Assembly (NCBI GenBank): GCA_003248755.1
Contig: QFQW01000019.1
Coordinates: forward strand, 1 to 53,367
DNA from: Chryseobacterium sp.
Lineage (GTDB): Bacteria; Bacteroidota; Bacteroidia; Flavobacteriales; Weeksellaceae
DNA: 53,367 nt
Direction: 5' to 3'
The notes under the pieces were generated by a model. It did no database searches, was not told where the DNA came from, and saw only the letters and a list, made by a program, of their open reading frames with translations. Position numbers and translations under genes: made by a program. Below, one piece after another: positions 42,325 through 49,737 of the stretch. Numbering within the stretch: the first letter of the stretch is position 1; each line of letters opens with the position of its first letter.

Positions 42325-43944
42325 TTAAAAAATATAATCAGTGCTCAGGAAATTAGAATCATGGTCTCTCACGATGGTGTTCAGCAATTCTTTGTTGGAA
42401 TCGGTCACTTTTGCTGCGACCAGTGAACGGATGGAGAATGAGCGAAGTGCATCAAAAACAGAAAGCGTTCCTTCTGCACTGTCTTTTCTTCCTGTGAATG
42501 GGAAAACATCAGGGCCTCTCTGAGCCTGACAATTGATATTGACACGGCTTACAAGATTCACAAACGGGTCAATCAGTTTTGAAACTTCCAAAGCATCCTC
42601 ACTGAAGATGCTTACCTGCATCCCGTGGTCTGCATTCACTTGATAATCGATCGGCTCATCGATGCTCTCGAACGGAACAACAGGAATTACTGGTCCGAAT
42701 TGCTCTTCGTGGTACAATTTCATATCATTGTTTACAGGATAGACCACAGCAGGAAAGAAGAAAGAAGCTTCGTTGTAGCCACCGTTTTCATTCAGGACTT
42801 TTGCGCCTTTTGATAAAGCATCATCGAGACATTCTTTCAAATAAGGCGGTTTGTTAACTTCTGGAAGTGGGGTGATCTTCACATCTTTTTCCCAAGGTAA
42901 TCCGCCCTTCATGGCAGAAACAGCTTCGGATAGTTTTTTAGTGAATTCTTCCGCAACATCCTTCTGAACGAAAATTAATTTAAGAGCAGTACAACGTTGA
43001 CCATTAAAAGACAAGGACCCCAAAATACATTCGCTGACAGCAACGTCAAGGTTTGCATTTTTTGTAACAATCGCTGCATTTTTGGCATCAAGGCTAAGAA
43101 TTGCTCTTAATCTGTTTACCTTTGGATGGAGTTTCTTAAGACCATTCGCTACTTTACTGGAGCCGATGAAAGCCAGAACATTGACTTTGCCGCTTTCCAT
43201 AATCGGTGTGATGATTTCTGAACCTTTTCCGTAAAGTGTGTTTACGGTTCCTTTTGGAAAAGCTTCCTTGAAGGCTTTCAGTAAAGGATAATGGGCAAGA
43301 ACGCCGTGCTTTGGCAATTTGAACAAAATGGTATTTCCCATGATCAAAGCCGGAATCAGGGTGGTAAAGATCTCATTTAATGGATAATTGAAAGGTCCCA
43401 TGCTCAGAACTACGCCAAGCGGAGCTCTTCTTATCTGGGCAATTGTTCCCTCTGCTTGTTGAAAGCGGGAGGATTCTCTGTCGAGGTCTTTCAGAGCGTC
43501 AATAGTTTGGTTGATGTAATCTACAGTTCTGTCAAATTCTTTCGTAGAATCGGGTAGGGTTTTGCCAATTTCCCACATCAATAATTTGATGATCAGATCA
43601 CGCTGCTGAATCATCAGGTAAACAAACTTCTGCATGCATTTGATCCTGCCTTCTACAGACATTGTTGGCCATTCACCAAGTCCGTTGTCATAAGCTTTTA
43701 CGCAGGCATCCAAGACATCCAGTGCTTCTTGTGGCCCGATATTCGGGATACTTCCCAAAAGTTTTCTTTCCAGTCCGTTTTCTGTCGGGATGCAGACTGG
43801 TGAATAGATCTCGGTAACATCGCCGTCCCATTGTACCAATTCTCCATTGAGAAGATATTCTCTTTGATGGATCACCGGAACTTGATATTCTTCCGGAATT
43901 TCTTTTTTGAATATATCATCAAATGTCTGTTGTGCTGAACTCAT
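42325..43944 (-). CDS. GapN-like NADP-dependent aldehyde dehydrogenase
   Basis: 539 residues, ALDH superfamily. APLGVVLSMGPFNYPLNEIF and IGSSKVANGLKK are NAD(P)-binding blocks; the catalytic Cys lies in SFNGQRCTALKLIFV, which is the form seen in non-phosphorylating glyceraldehyde-3-phosphate dehydrogenases. EEQFGPVIPVVPF is also typical. The block usually written ELGGK is LSLDAKN, so the general-base Glu is replaced by Ser. If active it oxidises glyceraldehyde 3-phosphate directly to 3-phosphoglycerate and makes NADPH. Slightly more GC than its neighbours. Confidence 0.82.
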   Translation of the reverse strand: MSSAQQTFDDIFKKEIPEEYQVPVIHQREYLLNGELVQWDGDVTEIYSPVCIPTENGLERKLLGSIPNIGPQEALDVLDACVKAYDNGLGEWPTMSVEGRIKCMQKFVYLMIQQRDLIIKLLMWEIGKTLPDSTKEFDRTVDYINQTIDALKDLDRESSRFQQAEGTIAQIRRAPLGVVLSMGPFNYPLNEIFTTLIPALIMGNTILFKLPKHGVLAHYPLLKAFKEAFPKGTVNTLYGKGSEIITPIMESGKVNVLAFIGSSKVANGLKKLHPKVNRLRAILSLDAKNAAIVTKNANLDVAVSECILGSLSFNGQRCTALKLIFVQKDVAEEFTKKLSEAVSAMKGGLPWEKDVKITPLPEVNKPPYLKECLDDALSKGAKVLNENGGYNEASFFFPAVVYPVNNDMKLYHEEQFGPVIPVVPFESIDEPIDYQVNADHGMQVSIFSEDALEVSKLIDPFVNLVSRVNINCQAQRGPDVFPFTGRKDSAEGTLSVFDALRSFSIRSLVAAKVTDSNKELLNTIVRDHDSNFLSTDYIF

Positions 43945-44069
43945 AGTTTGTTATTTAATAAAATTTTTATAACAATAAAGTTAGAGTTTAAAATTGAATC
44001 AAGAAAGCTGTTAACATAGATTTATTCTATCCGATTCGATGTAGATTTGATATTCGGTATCTTGGGATG

Positions 44070-44137
44070 CTTCGACTCCGCTCAACATGACATTAGAATA
44101 GTATATTCAATAATTGTCAGTCTGAGCGGAGTCGAAG
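44070..44137. repeat. REP-like inverted repeat (GTCA..TGAGCGGAGTCGAAG)
   Basis: CTTCGACTCCGCTCA at 44070-44084 and TGAGCGGAGTCGAAG at 44123-44137 are perfectly complementary over 15 bp; inside them are ACATGACA and TGTCAGTC. The same unit is present in degenerate form at 28084-28157. Confidence 0.85.
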
Positions 44138-44158
44138 TCTTTTTATTTTACACCTGCT

Positions 44159-44548
44159 TTATTTATTGTCAGTAGATTTTATTGCCCAGAGTAATAACAA
44201 CGGCTGCATGAATAGTCTTGCAAATCTTTTGTTATCGGTATTCAGTCCGAAGGCATTCCTTCTTTCTTTGTACTGCGTGTAATTTCCAGGAAAAACGGCC
44301 GTGAATAATCCTGCTGCTATTTTACCAACCAATGATTCGTATTTCTTTGGAGCAGCAATAATAGCCGTTCCCATTGCGATTTCCACAATGCCAGAATAAA
44401 CGACGGTATCATCTTTTTCCAACGGGACCCATTCCGGAACCTGTGCCTGGAATTCTTTTCTTGCAAATGTGAGATGTCCTATTCCTGCTGAGATGAGCAT
44501 CGCACCCAATCCGTATTTTGCGATAGTTTTGATTGTACTTGCTTCCAT
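44159..44548 (-). CDS. DoxX-family membrane protein
   Basis: 129 residues with four hydrophobic segments (YGLGAMLISAGIGHLTF, VVYSGIVEIAMGTAIIA, IAAGLFTAVFPGNYTQY, LFMQPLLLLWAIKS). GHLTFARKEFQAQVPEWVPL and GIVEIAMG are typical of the DoxX-like family; a His and Pro-Glu are conserved there. Function of the family is unclear, partly respiratory or redox related. Confidence 0.82.
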   Translation of the reverse strand: MEASTIKTIAKYGLGAMLISAGIGHLTFARKEFQAQVPEWVPLEKDDTVVYSGIVEIAMGTAIIAAPKKYESLVGKIAAGLFTAVFPGNYTQYKERRNAFGLNTDNKRFARLFMQPLLLLWAIKSTDNK

Positions 44549-44666
44549 AATAAACTATTTTGGGAAGAGGTTCAAGAATGATTCCAAAAGTTGGGATGAG
44601 GGTGTTAAGATTTTATAAATGTTGTGTTGATGAGGATGCGTTTTTGTCATTTAGTTTTGGATGAAA

Positions 44667-45281
44667 TTACCTCACTTTACTCTTGCCATTCTTCGGTTTT
44701 TCTTTCAAGGTAATGATCACGGCTCCGTATTTTGCCTTTGAACCATATATTACCATTGCGGATTCGCCTTTAAGAACATCGATTCTCTCAATTGTGTTTT
44801 GGTCCAGGCTCTTCATTTTTCTTTCAGTAATGATTTTTCCTTCCAGAATGTAAAGTGGTTCTTTTGTATCATTTGGCATTTGGATAAATTTCCCTAACAT
44901 TTTTAAGGTGTCATTCTTTGGAGATGGAATACTTGCAACCTCACCTTTAATTCGGTTAGTAAATGTATCCTTTTTCACTTCACAAATTTGCTTCGGTTGT
45001 GTCTGTGCAGAAACAATACCTCCGGAAGTGAGTACAAAACCGACCGCAAACTTTGCAAACAAAGAATTGATGAAAGAATGGCTGAGGTTTCTGTCCAGCT
45101 GATCTACCCGAAAATTTCCGCAGATATTGGATTGGCCGGAGAGATCCTGCATAATATCGAAGTCGGAGGATTTGGTAAAATCTCTTACACTCTTGGAACA
45201 GACCTGACAGAATCTGCCTTTTTCCTCGGGTGTCATATCTGCCCAGTTTTCGTGACACGGTTTTGGGATGGTAACTATCAT
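44667..45281 (-). CDS. Plug-domain protein with N-terminal Cys-rich motif
   Basis: 204 residues. The start, PKPCHENWADMTPEEKGRFC and QVCSKSVRDFT, then NICGNF, is a four-Cys cluster that I know from many flavobacterial membrane proteins. A membrane segment (about 70-92, FAKFAVGFVLTSGGIVSA) follows, and the exported part has EPLYILEGKIITERKMKSLD, NTIERIDVLKGESAMVIYGS and KYGAVIITLKEK, which match a TonB-receptor plug without barrel. The cytosolic Cys-rich end and periplasmic plug would form a one-pass sensor-like protein. Function unknown. Confidence 0.75.
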   Translation of the reverse strand: MIVTIPKPCHENWADMTPEEKGRFCQVCSKSVRDFTKSSDFDIMQDLSGQSNICGNFRVDQLDRNLSHSFINSLFAKFAVGFVLTSGGIVSAQTQPKQICEVKKDTFTNRIKGEVASIPSPKNDTLKMLGKFIQMPNDTKEPLYILEGKIITERKMKSLDQNTIERIDVLKGESAMVIYGSKAKYGAVIITLKEKPKNGKSKVR

Positions 45282-45343
45282 ATTAATTCATTTTATAATA
45301 AAGATGCATAATCCTAAAAAAAGGTTGGAAATGATTTGAACTA

Positions 45344-46105
45344 TTACAAATGAAAATACCGCGGATCAGGATATTGAAACTCAAAATCCAATTCCTCAAT
45401 TAATTTGTTAGGAGAGATCGTTCTGCCTTTCGTTGTTCGTTCACAGGAGTAGGGAAGTCCTTTCTGAGCATTGATCACTTCTTCTTTATTCGGATGGATC
45501 GGTGCAACAATGTTATAAACTTTAGACTGTGATTGATTTTCCAGCATCTTTTCAAAAACAGAACAGATATCAGCATAATGGATATGATTCACAAGCATAT
45601 CAAGATTAGAAATATTATAATTCTTTAGCAACCTTTGGTCGCCCATCAATCCGGCTAATCTCAGGATATTGGTCTGAGGAAATCTTTCTAAAATAAAATT
45701 CTCGCTTTCCACTTCATAAGGAGATAGGTCATCCTCAACAAAGTCTTTGTCAATCTCAGGATAAACTCCCGTTGAACTCATCAGAAATAATTGCCCTTTA
45801 TAATTACCCAAAAAGTTTAACAGGTTCTGGCGTTTTTCTGTCATAGAGATCTGTGCCCCTCGGATTCCCGAAAACGGAACACTGATGATGATCGCATCTA
45901 GCTGTGACGCCACATCCCATTCTTTCATTTCGGGGTCCAATTTGTCTGGGAAGTTGGCCAGAGTCGTGTGAAAGCCTTTAGCGTTGAGGTCTTCTATTTT
46001 TGATTCTGTAGTGGTGGTAGCGAAGATCTCATACCTGTCCGACAGTCTTTCTCCAATATGTGTTCCCAGCCAGCCACAGCCTATGATTCCTAGTTTTTTA
46101 TTCAT
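45344..46105 (-). CDS. NAD(P)-binding Rossmann protein (YeeZ-like epimerase family)
   Basis: 253 residues. N-terminal GIIGCGWLGTHIGERLSDRY is a G.G..G dinucleotide loop; MSSTGVYPEIDKDFVEDD contains the S..Y region of extended SDRs; later NILRLAGLMG and VNHIHYADICSVFEKMLENQ are family-typical. It lacks a clear YxxxK. Such proteins are annotated as NAD-dependent epimerases of unknown substrate. Confidence 0.82.
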   Translation of the reverse strand: MNKKLGIIGCGWLGTHIGERLSDRYEIFATTTTESKIEDLNAKGFHTTLANFPDKLDPEMKEWDVASQLDAIIISVPFSGIRGAQISMTEKRQNLLNFLGNYKGQLFLMSSTGVYPEIDKDFVEDDLSPYEVESENFILERFPQTNILRLAGLMGDQRLLKNYNISNLDMLVNHIHYADICSVFEKMLENQSQSKVYNIVAPIHPNKEEVINAQKGLPYSCERTTKGRTISPNKLIEELDFEFQYPDPRYFHL

Positions 46106-46198
46106 TATTTTATTTGATTTTAAATGAATTCACGAACCTTTCTTTAAGAATATTATTACATATAAGAGTCAAAAATATCAATTATTTTCCATACAGTT

Positions 46199-46277
46199 TG
46201 TCATTCCGGAGGAATCTCAGCGTAGTATTAAAGAATAGCTTGGAAAAATTTGGAGTTTAGATCCCTACGGGATGACA
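46199..46277. repeat. REP-like inverted repeat (TGTCATTCCG...CGGGATGACA)
   Basis: TGTCATTCCGGAGGAATCT at 46199-46217 faces AGATCCCTACGGGATGACA at 46259-46277. The outer TGTCAT and inner AATCT/AGAT pair, with a few mismatches. About 80 bp in all. Confidence 0.8.
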
Positions 46278-46302
46278 CATGATAGTTGAAGTGCTTGTTC
46301 AG

Positions 46303-46332
46303 AACAAAAAACTCAGCCATACGCTGAGTCAT
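46303..46332 (-). terminator. Terminator of the DUF6261 gene
   Basis: On the minus strand ACTCAGC/GCTGAGT with a 5-base loop and TTTTTTG tail. Confidence 0.85.
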
Positions 46333-46349
46333 AATTTAATTGATACTAT

Positions 46350-47024
46350 TTATATATCCGAATTCTTCGCTGCCTTCACCAGCTCATTCGTATCGTTGTA
46401 GAGCAGTTCCCATCCCGATACACCTTTCATTGCGGTCAGCAGGTTGAGGTAAGCTTTCAGGTTTTTCTCCAGGTCCTTGCGGATGGCAGAGGCGCTGGTC
46501 ATCTGTCTCAGGTCTGCGTTGGCTTCTGCCTGATCAGCGAATAACGTTTCGAAAGCCTCGTGCTTGCTCTTCATCTCTCCAAATGCTGCATCCAAAGAAA
46601 GGTTTTTCAGCTTCTGTATATTTTCAGCTGTTTCCAGGGTCTCTATCAGCTTCTTCATCTGGGCTGTTTGGGAAGAATAGCTCAAACGGTCGAGGTCCAG
46701 TCCGAAGGTTTTGAAGATGCCATACAGATCCACCGCTGACTGATAATTGGGTGCGGAAGGCAGTTGTCTGTAACCATTGAGAAACGCTTTCAGATTTTTG
46801 TAGGCAACATCCCGCTCATGGTCTGCCGTGGCAACGTCTTTTCCTTTTCCGCTGTAGATCTGCTTGGTATAGACCAGGTCATAACTGGCGTAGGAGGTCT
46901 GCAAAGTTGCCGTAAGAGGGTGGTTGGTGATCACAGGATATTTCCCTGACTGGATATTGCTGAGAATTCTCTGAGCCAAAGTCGCAAGATCTTTGGTGCT
47001 CAGGCGTGCTAATGTAATTTTCAT
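46350..47024 (-). CDS. DUF6261-family protein
   Basis: 224 residues, all-helical: KITLARLSTKDLATLAQRIL at the N-terminus, ERDVAYKNLKAFLNGYRQLP in the first third, DLYGIFKTFGLDLDRLSYSS and a C-terminal LEKNLKAYLNLLTAMKGVSG. This order is that of the Bacteroidetes family that I know as DUF6261; function unknown. Sampled lines have 42-55 percent GC, clearly more than the neighbours (sampled kwaB line about 20 percent), suggesting transfer. A 42-bp tandem repeat lies upstream. Confidence 0.75.
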   Translation of the reverse strand: MKITLARLSTKDLATLAQRILSNIQSGKYPVITNHPLTATLQTSYASYDLVYTKQIYSGKGKDVATADHERDVAYKNLKAFLNGYRQLPSAPNYQSAVDLYGIFKTFGLDLDRLSYSSQTAQMKKLIETLETAENIQKLKNLSLDAAFGEMKSKHEAFETLFADQAEANADLRQMTSASAIRKDLEKNLKAYLNLLTAMKGVSGWELLYNDTNELVKAAKNSDI

Positions 47025-47086
47025 CAGTAAAATGTGTTTTTATTATTAATTATGGAACTATCCCATAGCTCAAATGTAAATAATTT

Positions 47087-47289
47087 AGTATTAACTCACA
47101 AACAATATTGTTGGAAACAAAATACAGTCGTATTTGGTCACAATCAACCCTGTTTTAAAGAAGTGTAAAATGTATTTGGTTACAAACAAGCTTGTTTTAC
47201 CAAAATGTAAGTTGTATTTGGTTGCAAATAGGGTTGTTTTAAAGAAATGTAAAATGTATGAAGGTTGTAAACAAACTATTTTGGATGTT
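47087..47289 (+). repeat. 42-bp tandem repeat with palindromic cores
   Basis: Four degenerate units start at 47122, 47164, 47206 and 47248, each exactly 42 bases, with a weaker partial one before 47122. The shared scheme is TGTAAAATGTATTTGGTTAC followed by a core such as ACAAGCTTGT and a closing GTTTTACCAAAA; unit two is nearly a full palindrome (TTTGGT...ACCAAA). Read in one frame the unit gives 14 residues (KKCKMYLVTN), but I doubt it is coding. It fills most of the 395-bp gap 47025-47419. Confidence 0.75.
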
Positions 47290-47318
47290 CGATTTTTCTG
47301 GTTTACGGAAATCCGTAG

Positions 47319-47347
47319 TTGTGTATTGTTATAATTTTATATATTTG
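47319..47347 (+). promoter_or_regulatory. kwaA promoter
   Basis: TTG at 47319-47321, 18-base spacer, TATATTTG at 47340-47347. A small ACGGA/TCCGT hairpin lies just upstream at 47305-47316. The leader to ATG 47420 is about 65 bases. Confidence 0.65.
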
Positions 47348-47419
47348 GAAATCATATAGTTTAAATATAATTAATAGAGAGTAATCATAAATTTATCATA
47401 TCCAAAATCAATATAGTTT

Positions 47420-48004
47420 ATGTACAGAAAAATTGGTTTATTTTTCCTTTCCTTATGGTTGCTTTTTGTTATGATAATTATTATAACAATAAAAATTCCA
47501 ATTTATCTAAAAAAAGATTACGAATTTGTTGATTTTGGAAATATATTCTTAATAAATATTATTCCACTTCTTTGTGTATTTGCCTTAATAATTGGAGCTA
47601 TATCTCTTATAGATTTCAATTTTCAATCTAAAGGAACAGCTGAATTATCATTCAAAATTAAAGACATTGAAAACATAGATTATGAGCATTTAACATTCTT
47701 AACAACATATATTATTCCTCTAGTTTGTTTTAATTTTGATAACAAGAGATATGTATTTTCATTTATTATAATCTTATTTGTGATTGGAGTAATTTACATT
47801 AGGACAGATTTATTTTATGCCAATCCTACATTGGCAATATTACAATTTAGAATATACAAAGTCGAAGGTGAATTTAGAAATGGAGAGAGCCGTAAATCAA
47901 TTATTTTAATAACTAAAAGCAAATTATCAAAAGACGACAGAGTTAAATATCATAAACTCGATGAAAGAATATATTATGCATCAAAAACAATAACTAATGA
48001 ATAA
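47420..48004 (+). CDS. kwaA: KwaA-like membrane protein of the Kiwa defence system
   Basis: 194 residues with four membrane segments (about 6-29, 42-64, 88-104, 112-128) and a basic C-terminal cytosolic tail (YKVEGEFRNGESRKSIILIT, KLSKDDRVKYHKLDERIYYA). In Kiwa KwaA is a small four-helix inner-membrane protein that senses phage attack. The identification rests on topology, size and the linked KwaB, because KwaA sequences vary. Its end overlaps the start of kwaB by 8 bases, so the two are coupled. Confidence 0.72.
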   Translation: MYRKIGLFFLSLWLLFVMIIIITIKIPIYLKKDYEFVDFGNIFLINIIPLLCVFALIIGAISLIDFNFQSKGTAELSFKIKDIENIDYEHLTFLTTYIIPLVCFNFDNKRYVFSFIIILFVIGVIYIRTDLFYANPTLAILQFRIYKVEGEFRNGESRKSIILITKSKLSKDDRVKYHKLDERIYYASKTITNE

Positions 48005-48965
48005 AAACCAACTTAATGATTCACTAAATTTTTTAATTACTCCTCAAGGCGAATTACAAATAATAATATACGCAATTGTTGGAGATAATCAAGAGGTTAA
48101 AAAACTGAATATAAAAAATGAAGACTTATCTAATTTTAAAACTATTTTCATTAACTCAATTAGAACGAATATTATTGAAAAAAACGAATTTGTAGTTTTG
48201 CCATTATCTACAGTAGACGAAAGGTCAAAAGTTTTTTTTCAATATGATTTAGAAGTTCCCGAGAAATTGGAATTACTCCAATCTGTTATAGGAAATGATG
48301 GGATTCCAAATTTCAATTTCTCCAATACTAAATTAACAGCAATCAATTCTCTAATTATAGTGATTGCAGATGATGAATCAGAAATTTCATTATATAAAAA
48401 TATTTCACCTGTTGAAGTTATTGGAGGGCGAAGCGGAAATATATTCAAAAAATCTAATCAACTTTTGGAAAAATTTGATGACGAGTTATTAAGAATTACT
48501 CCTAAATTTCAAGCTTTAAGAGTGAATAGTGAAATCATAATTATTGATTTAGCCTCTATTGAAAGGAATTTTGGAATTCACGAAGTTATAATTAGAGAAG
48601 CTACGGTAAGTTTAGATGTAATCAATAGAATTAATATAGTATCAAATATAGATTCTCTTTCAGAACTAGTAAATGATGTAAGTTTTGCTAGAAAATTAAC
48701 TAAGGTAGCTAGGAGTTCTCCAGTTTTAAGATTAAATATTCCAAATGCAGATATTATTTCATTTGCAAAAAATCATCCCCTAACTAAAAGAAAAATTAGA
48801 TTAAATGAGGATGAAACTCAATTTAGTTTAGATACAAAAATTTCGAAAAATCTTTTTATTAAAATATTGAATGACGATTTGCTAACTTCAGAATTAACTA
48901 AACTGTATTATGATACATTAGCAAAAGATGGAATCATTATAGAAGATGAGGAGGATATTTTATAA
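47997..48965 (+). CDS. kwaB: KwaB-like DUF4868 protein of the Kiwa defence system
   Basis: 322 residues. The C-terminal part is a DUF4868 domain: LLRITPKFQALRVNSEIIII, DLASIERNFGIHEVIIREA, VNDVSFARKLTKVARSSPVL (the SFARKL.K block) and IKILNDDLLTSELTKLYYDT (the LLNDD.LTS.LT block), which are the family's most conserved pieces. KwaB binds DNA and works with KwaA at the membrane to stop phage DNA replication and transcription. N-terminal half (1-160) is beta-rich and less conserved. AT-rich. Terminator follows at 48988. Confidence 0.88.
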   Translation: MNKNQLNDSLNFLITPQGELQIIIYAIVGDNQEVKKLNIKNEDLSNFKTIFINSIRTNIIEKNEFVVLPLSTVDERSKVFFQYDLEVPEKLELLQSVIGNDGIPNFNFSNTKLTAINSLIIVIADDESEISLYKNISPVEVIGGRSGNIFKKSNQLLEKFDDELLRITPKFQALRVNSEIIIIDLASIERNFGIHEVIIREATVSLDVINRINIVSNIDSLSELVNDVSFARKLTKVARSSPVLRLNIPNADIISFAKNHPLTKRKIRLNEDETQFSLDTKISKNLFIKILNDDLLTSELTKLYYDTLAKDGIIIEDEEDIL

Positions 48966-48987
48966 AAATAATTAATGGAAAAGTGAA

Positions 48988-49015
48988 AAAAAACCTGCCT
49001 TATAGCAGGTTTTTC
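48988..49015 (+). terminator. kwaAB terminator
   Basis: AAACCTGC/GCAGGTTT stem with 6-base loop and TTTTTCT tail, 23 bp after the kwaB stop. Confidence 0.9.
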
Positions 49016-49022
49016 TATGTTC

Positions 49023-49107
49023 TGTCATTGCGAGCAAAGCGAAGCAATCTAAAGGAGTTATCATAATCAATTCAACAGATTGCTTCGTCGTTCCTCCTCG
49101 CAATGAC
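49023..49107. repeat. REP-like inverted repeat (TGTCATTGCGAG...CTCGCAATGAC)
   Basis: Left arm 49023-49050 (TGTCATTGCGAGCAAAGCGA with GAAGCAATCT), right arm 49077-49107 (AGATTGCTTCG ... CTCGCAATGAC). Its right end touches the first hutU remnant. This type is widespread in bacteria from memory. Confidence 0.88.
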
Positions 49108-49110
49108 TTT

Positions 49111-49165
49111 TAAAACAAACGCTCATCCACAAAATTCGGCACCCGTTACTTTCAAATTCGCCCCG
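49111..49165 (-). pseudogene. hutU 3'-end remnant, copy 1
   Basis: Read on the minus strand, AATTTGAAAGTA...CCGAATTTTGTGGATGAG aligns with the last codons of intact hutU (NLKVT, then PNFVDERLF and the TAA stop) with one inserted base after ACG. It keeps the TTTTAAAAC sequence around the stop, like intact hutU at 50363. About 50 bases are recognisable; upstream (49166 onward) the double-hairpin repeat starts. Confidence 0.85.
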
Positions 49166-49230
49166 GCTGGGAATTCCCCTCCTCTGGAGGGGTGGCGGAA
49201 ATTCAGAGAATTTCTGACGGGGTGGTTCTC
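49166..49230 (+). repeat. Double-hairpin repeat, left copy
   Basis: GCTGGGAATTCCCCTCC then TCTGGAGGGGTGGCG: first hairpin CCCCTCC/GGAGGGG with TCT loop. Second hairpin GAAATTC/GAATTTC with AGA loop, then TGACGGGGTGGTT. The inverted partner is at 49738-49798. Confidence 0.9.
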
Positions 49231-49276
49231 AATTTCTTCACCTGAAAGAAAAAACTTAAATTCAAAAAAAATACAA

Positions 49277-49696
49277 ATGTCAGGAAAACAAATGCTAACC
49301 CAAATTGAAGGTATTATCATCTACCGCAATTTTGTAGAAGACCTACCTTACAATCCTCTCTTAAAAGCTTTGACCAAAGAAAAAAGAAAATTGGGAATTC
49401 TGTCTGAAGTGTTATTCTGGAAACAGGTTAGAAACAGAACATTCCACAACATTGATTTTGACAGGCAAAGAATCATTGGTAACTATATTGTTGATTTTTA
49501 TGTAAAAACGTTGGGACTCGTGGTTGAGATCGATGGAACAAGTCACGACTTCAAGCAAGAATATGATCTGGAAAGGACAAAGTTTCTGGAAAGTTTGGGG
49601 CTAAAAGTTTTTAGAATTACCGATTGGGATGTAAAGCAAAATCTTTTTGTAGCCATGAAGGATCTCGAGAGTTTTATTATCGATAATTATAGTTGA
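49277..49696 (+). CDS. DUF559-family endonuclease-like protein
   Basis: Start taken at ATG 49277 (MSGKQMLTQIEGIIIYRNFV), 139 residues; the same frame stays open upstream to 49103 through the repeat and the hutU remnant, so a longer chimeric start is possible. The DUF559 (Vsr-like PD-(D/E)XK) core is SEVLFWKQVRNRTFHNIDFD, GNYIVDFYVKTLGLVVEIDG (D and E.D) and TSHDFKQEYDLERTKFLESL, KVFRITDWDVKQN. Family members are small putative DNA endonucleases often linked with repeats. It is bracketed by inverted copies of the double-hairpin repeat. Confidence 0.88.
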   Translation: MSGKQMLTQIEGIIIYRNFVEDLPYNPLLKALTKEKRKLGILSEVLFWKQVRNRTFHNIDFDRQRIIGNYIVDFYVKTLGLVVEIDGTSHDFKQEYDLERTKFLESLGLKVFRITDWDVKQNLFVAMKDLESFIIDNYS

Positions 49697-49737
49697 TGAT
49701 TTTTTTGAAATAATTGTGCGGCTTGATTTATTTAAGA

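Noticed and set aside
47087..47289. Tandem repeat as a CRISPR array
   Set aside because: Units follow each other without unique spacers and differ internally; no cas gene is near.
47134..47334. 66-codon frame across the 42-bp tandem repeat (units of 14 residues)
   Set aside because: The period is a multiple of three, so an open frame follows from repetition; no start context, promoter or signal was seen, and the last unit decays.
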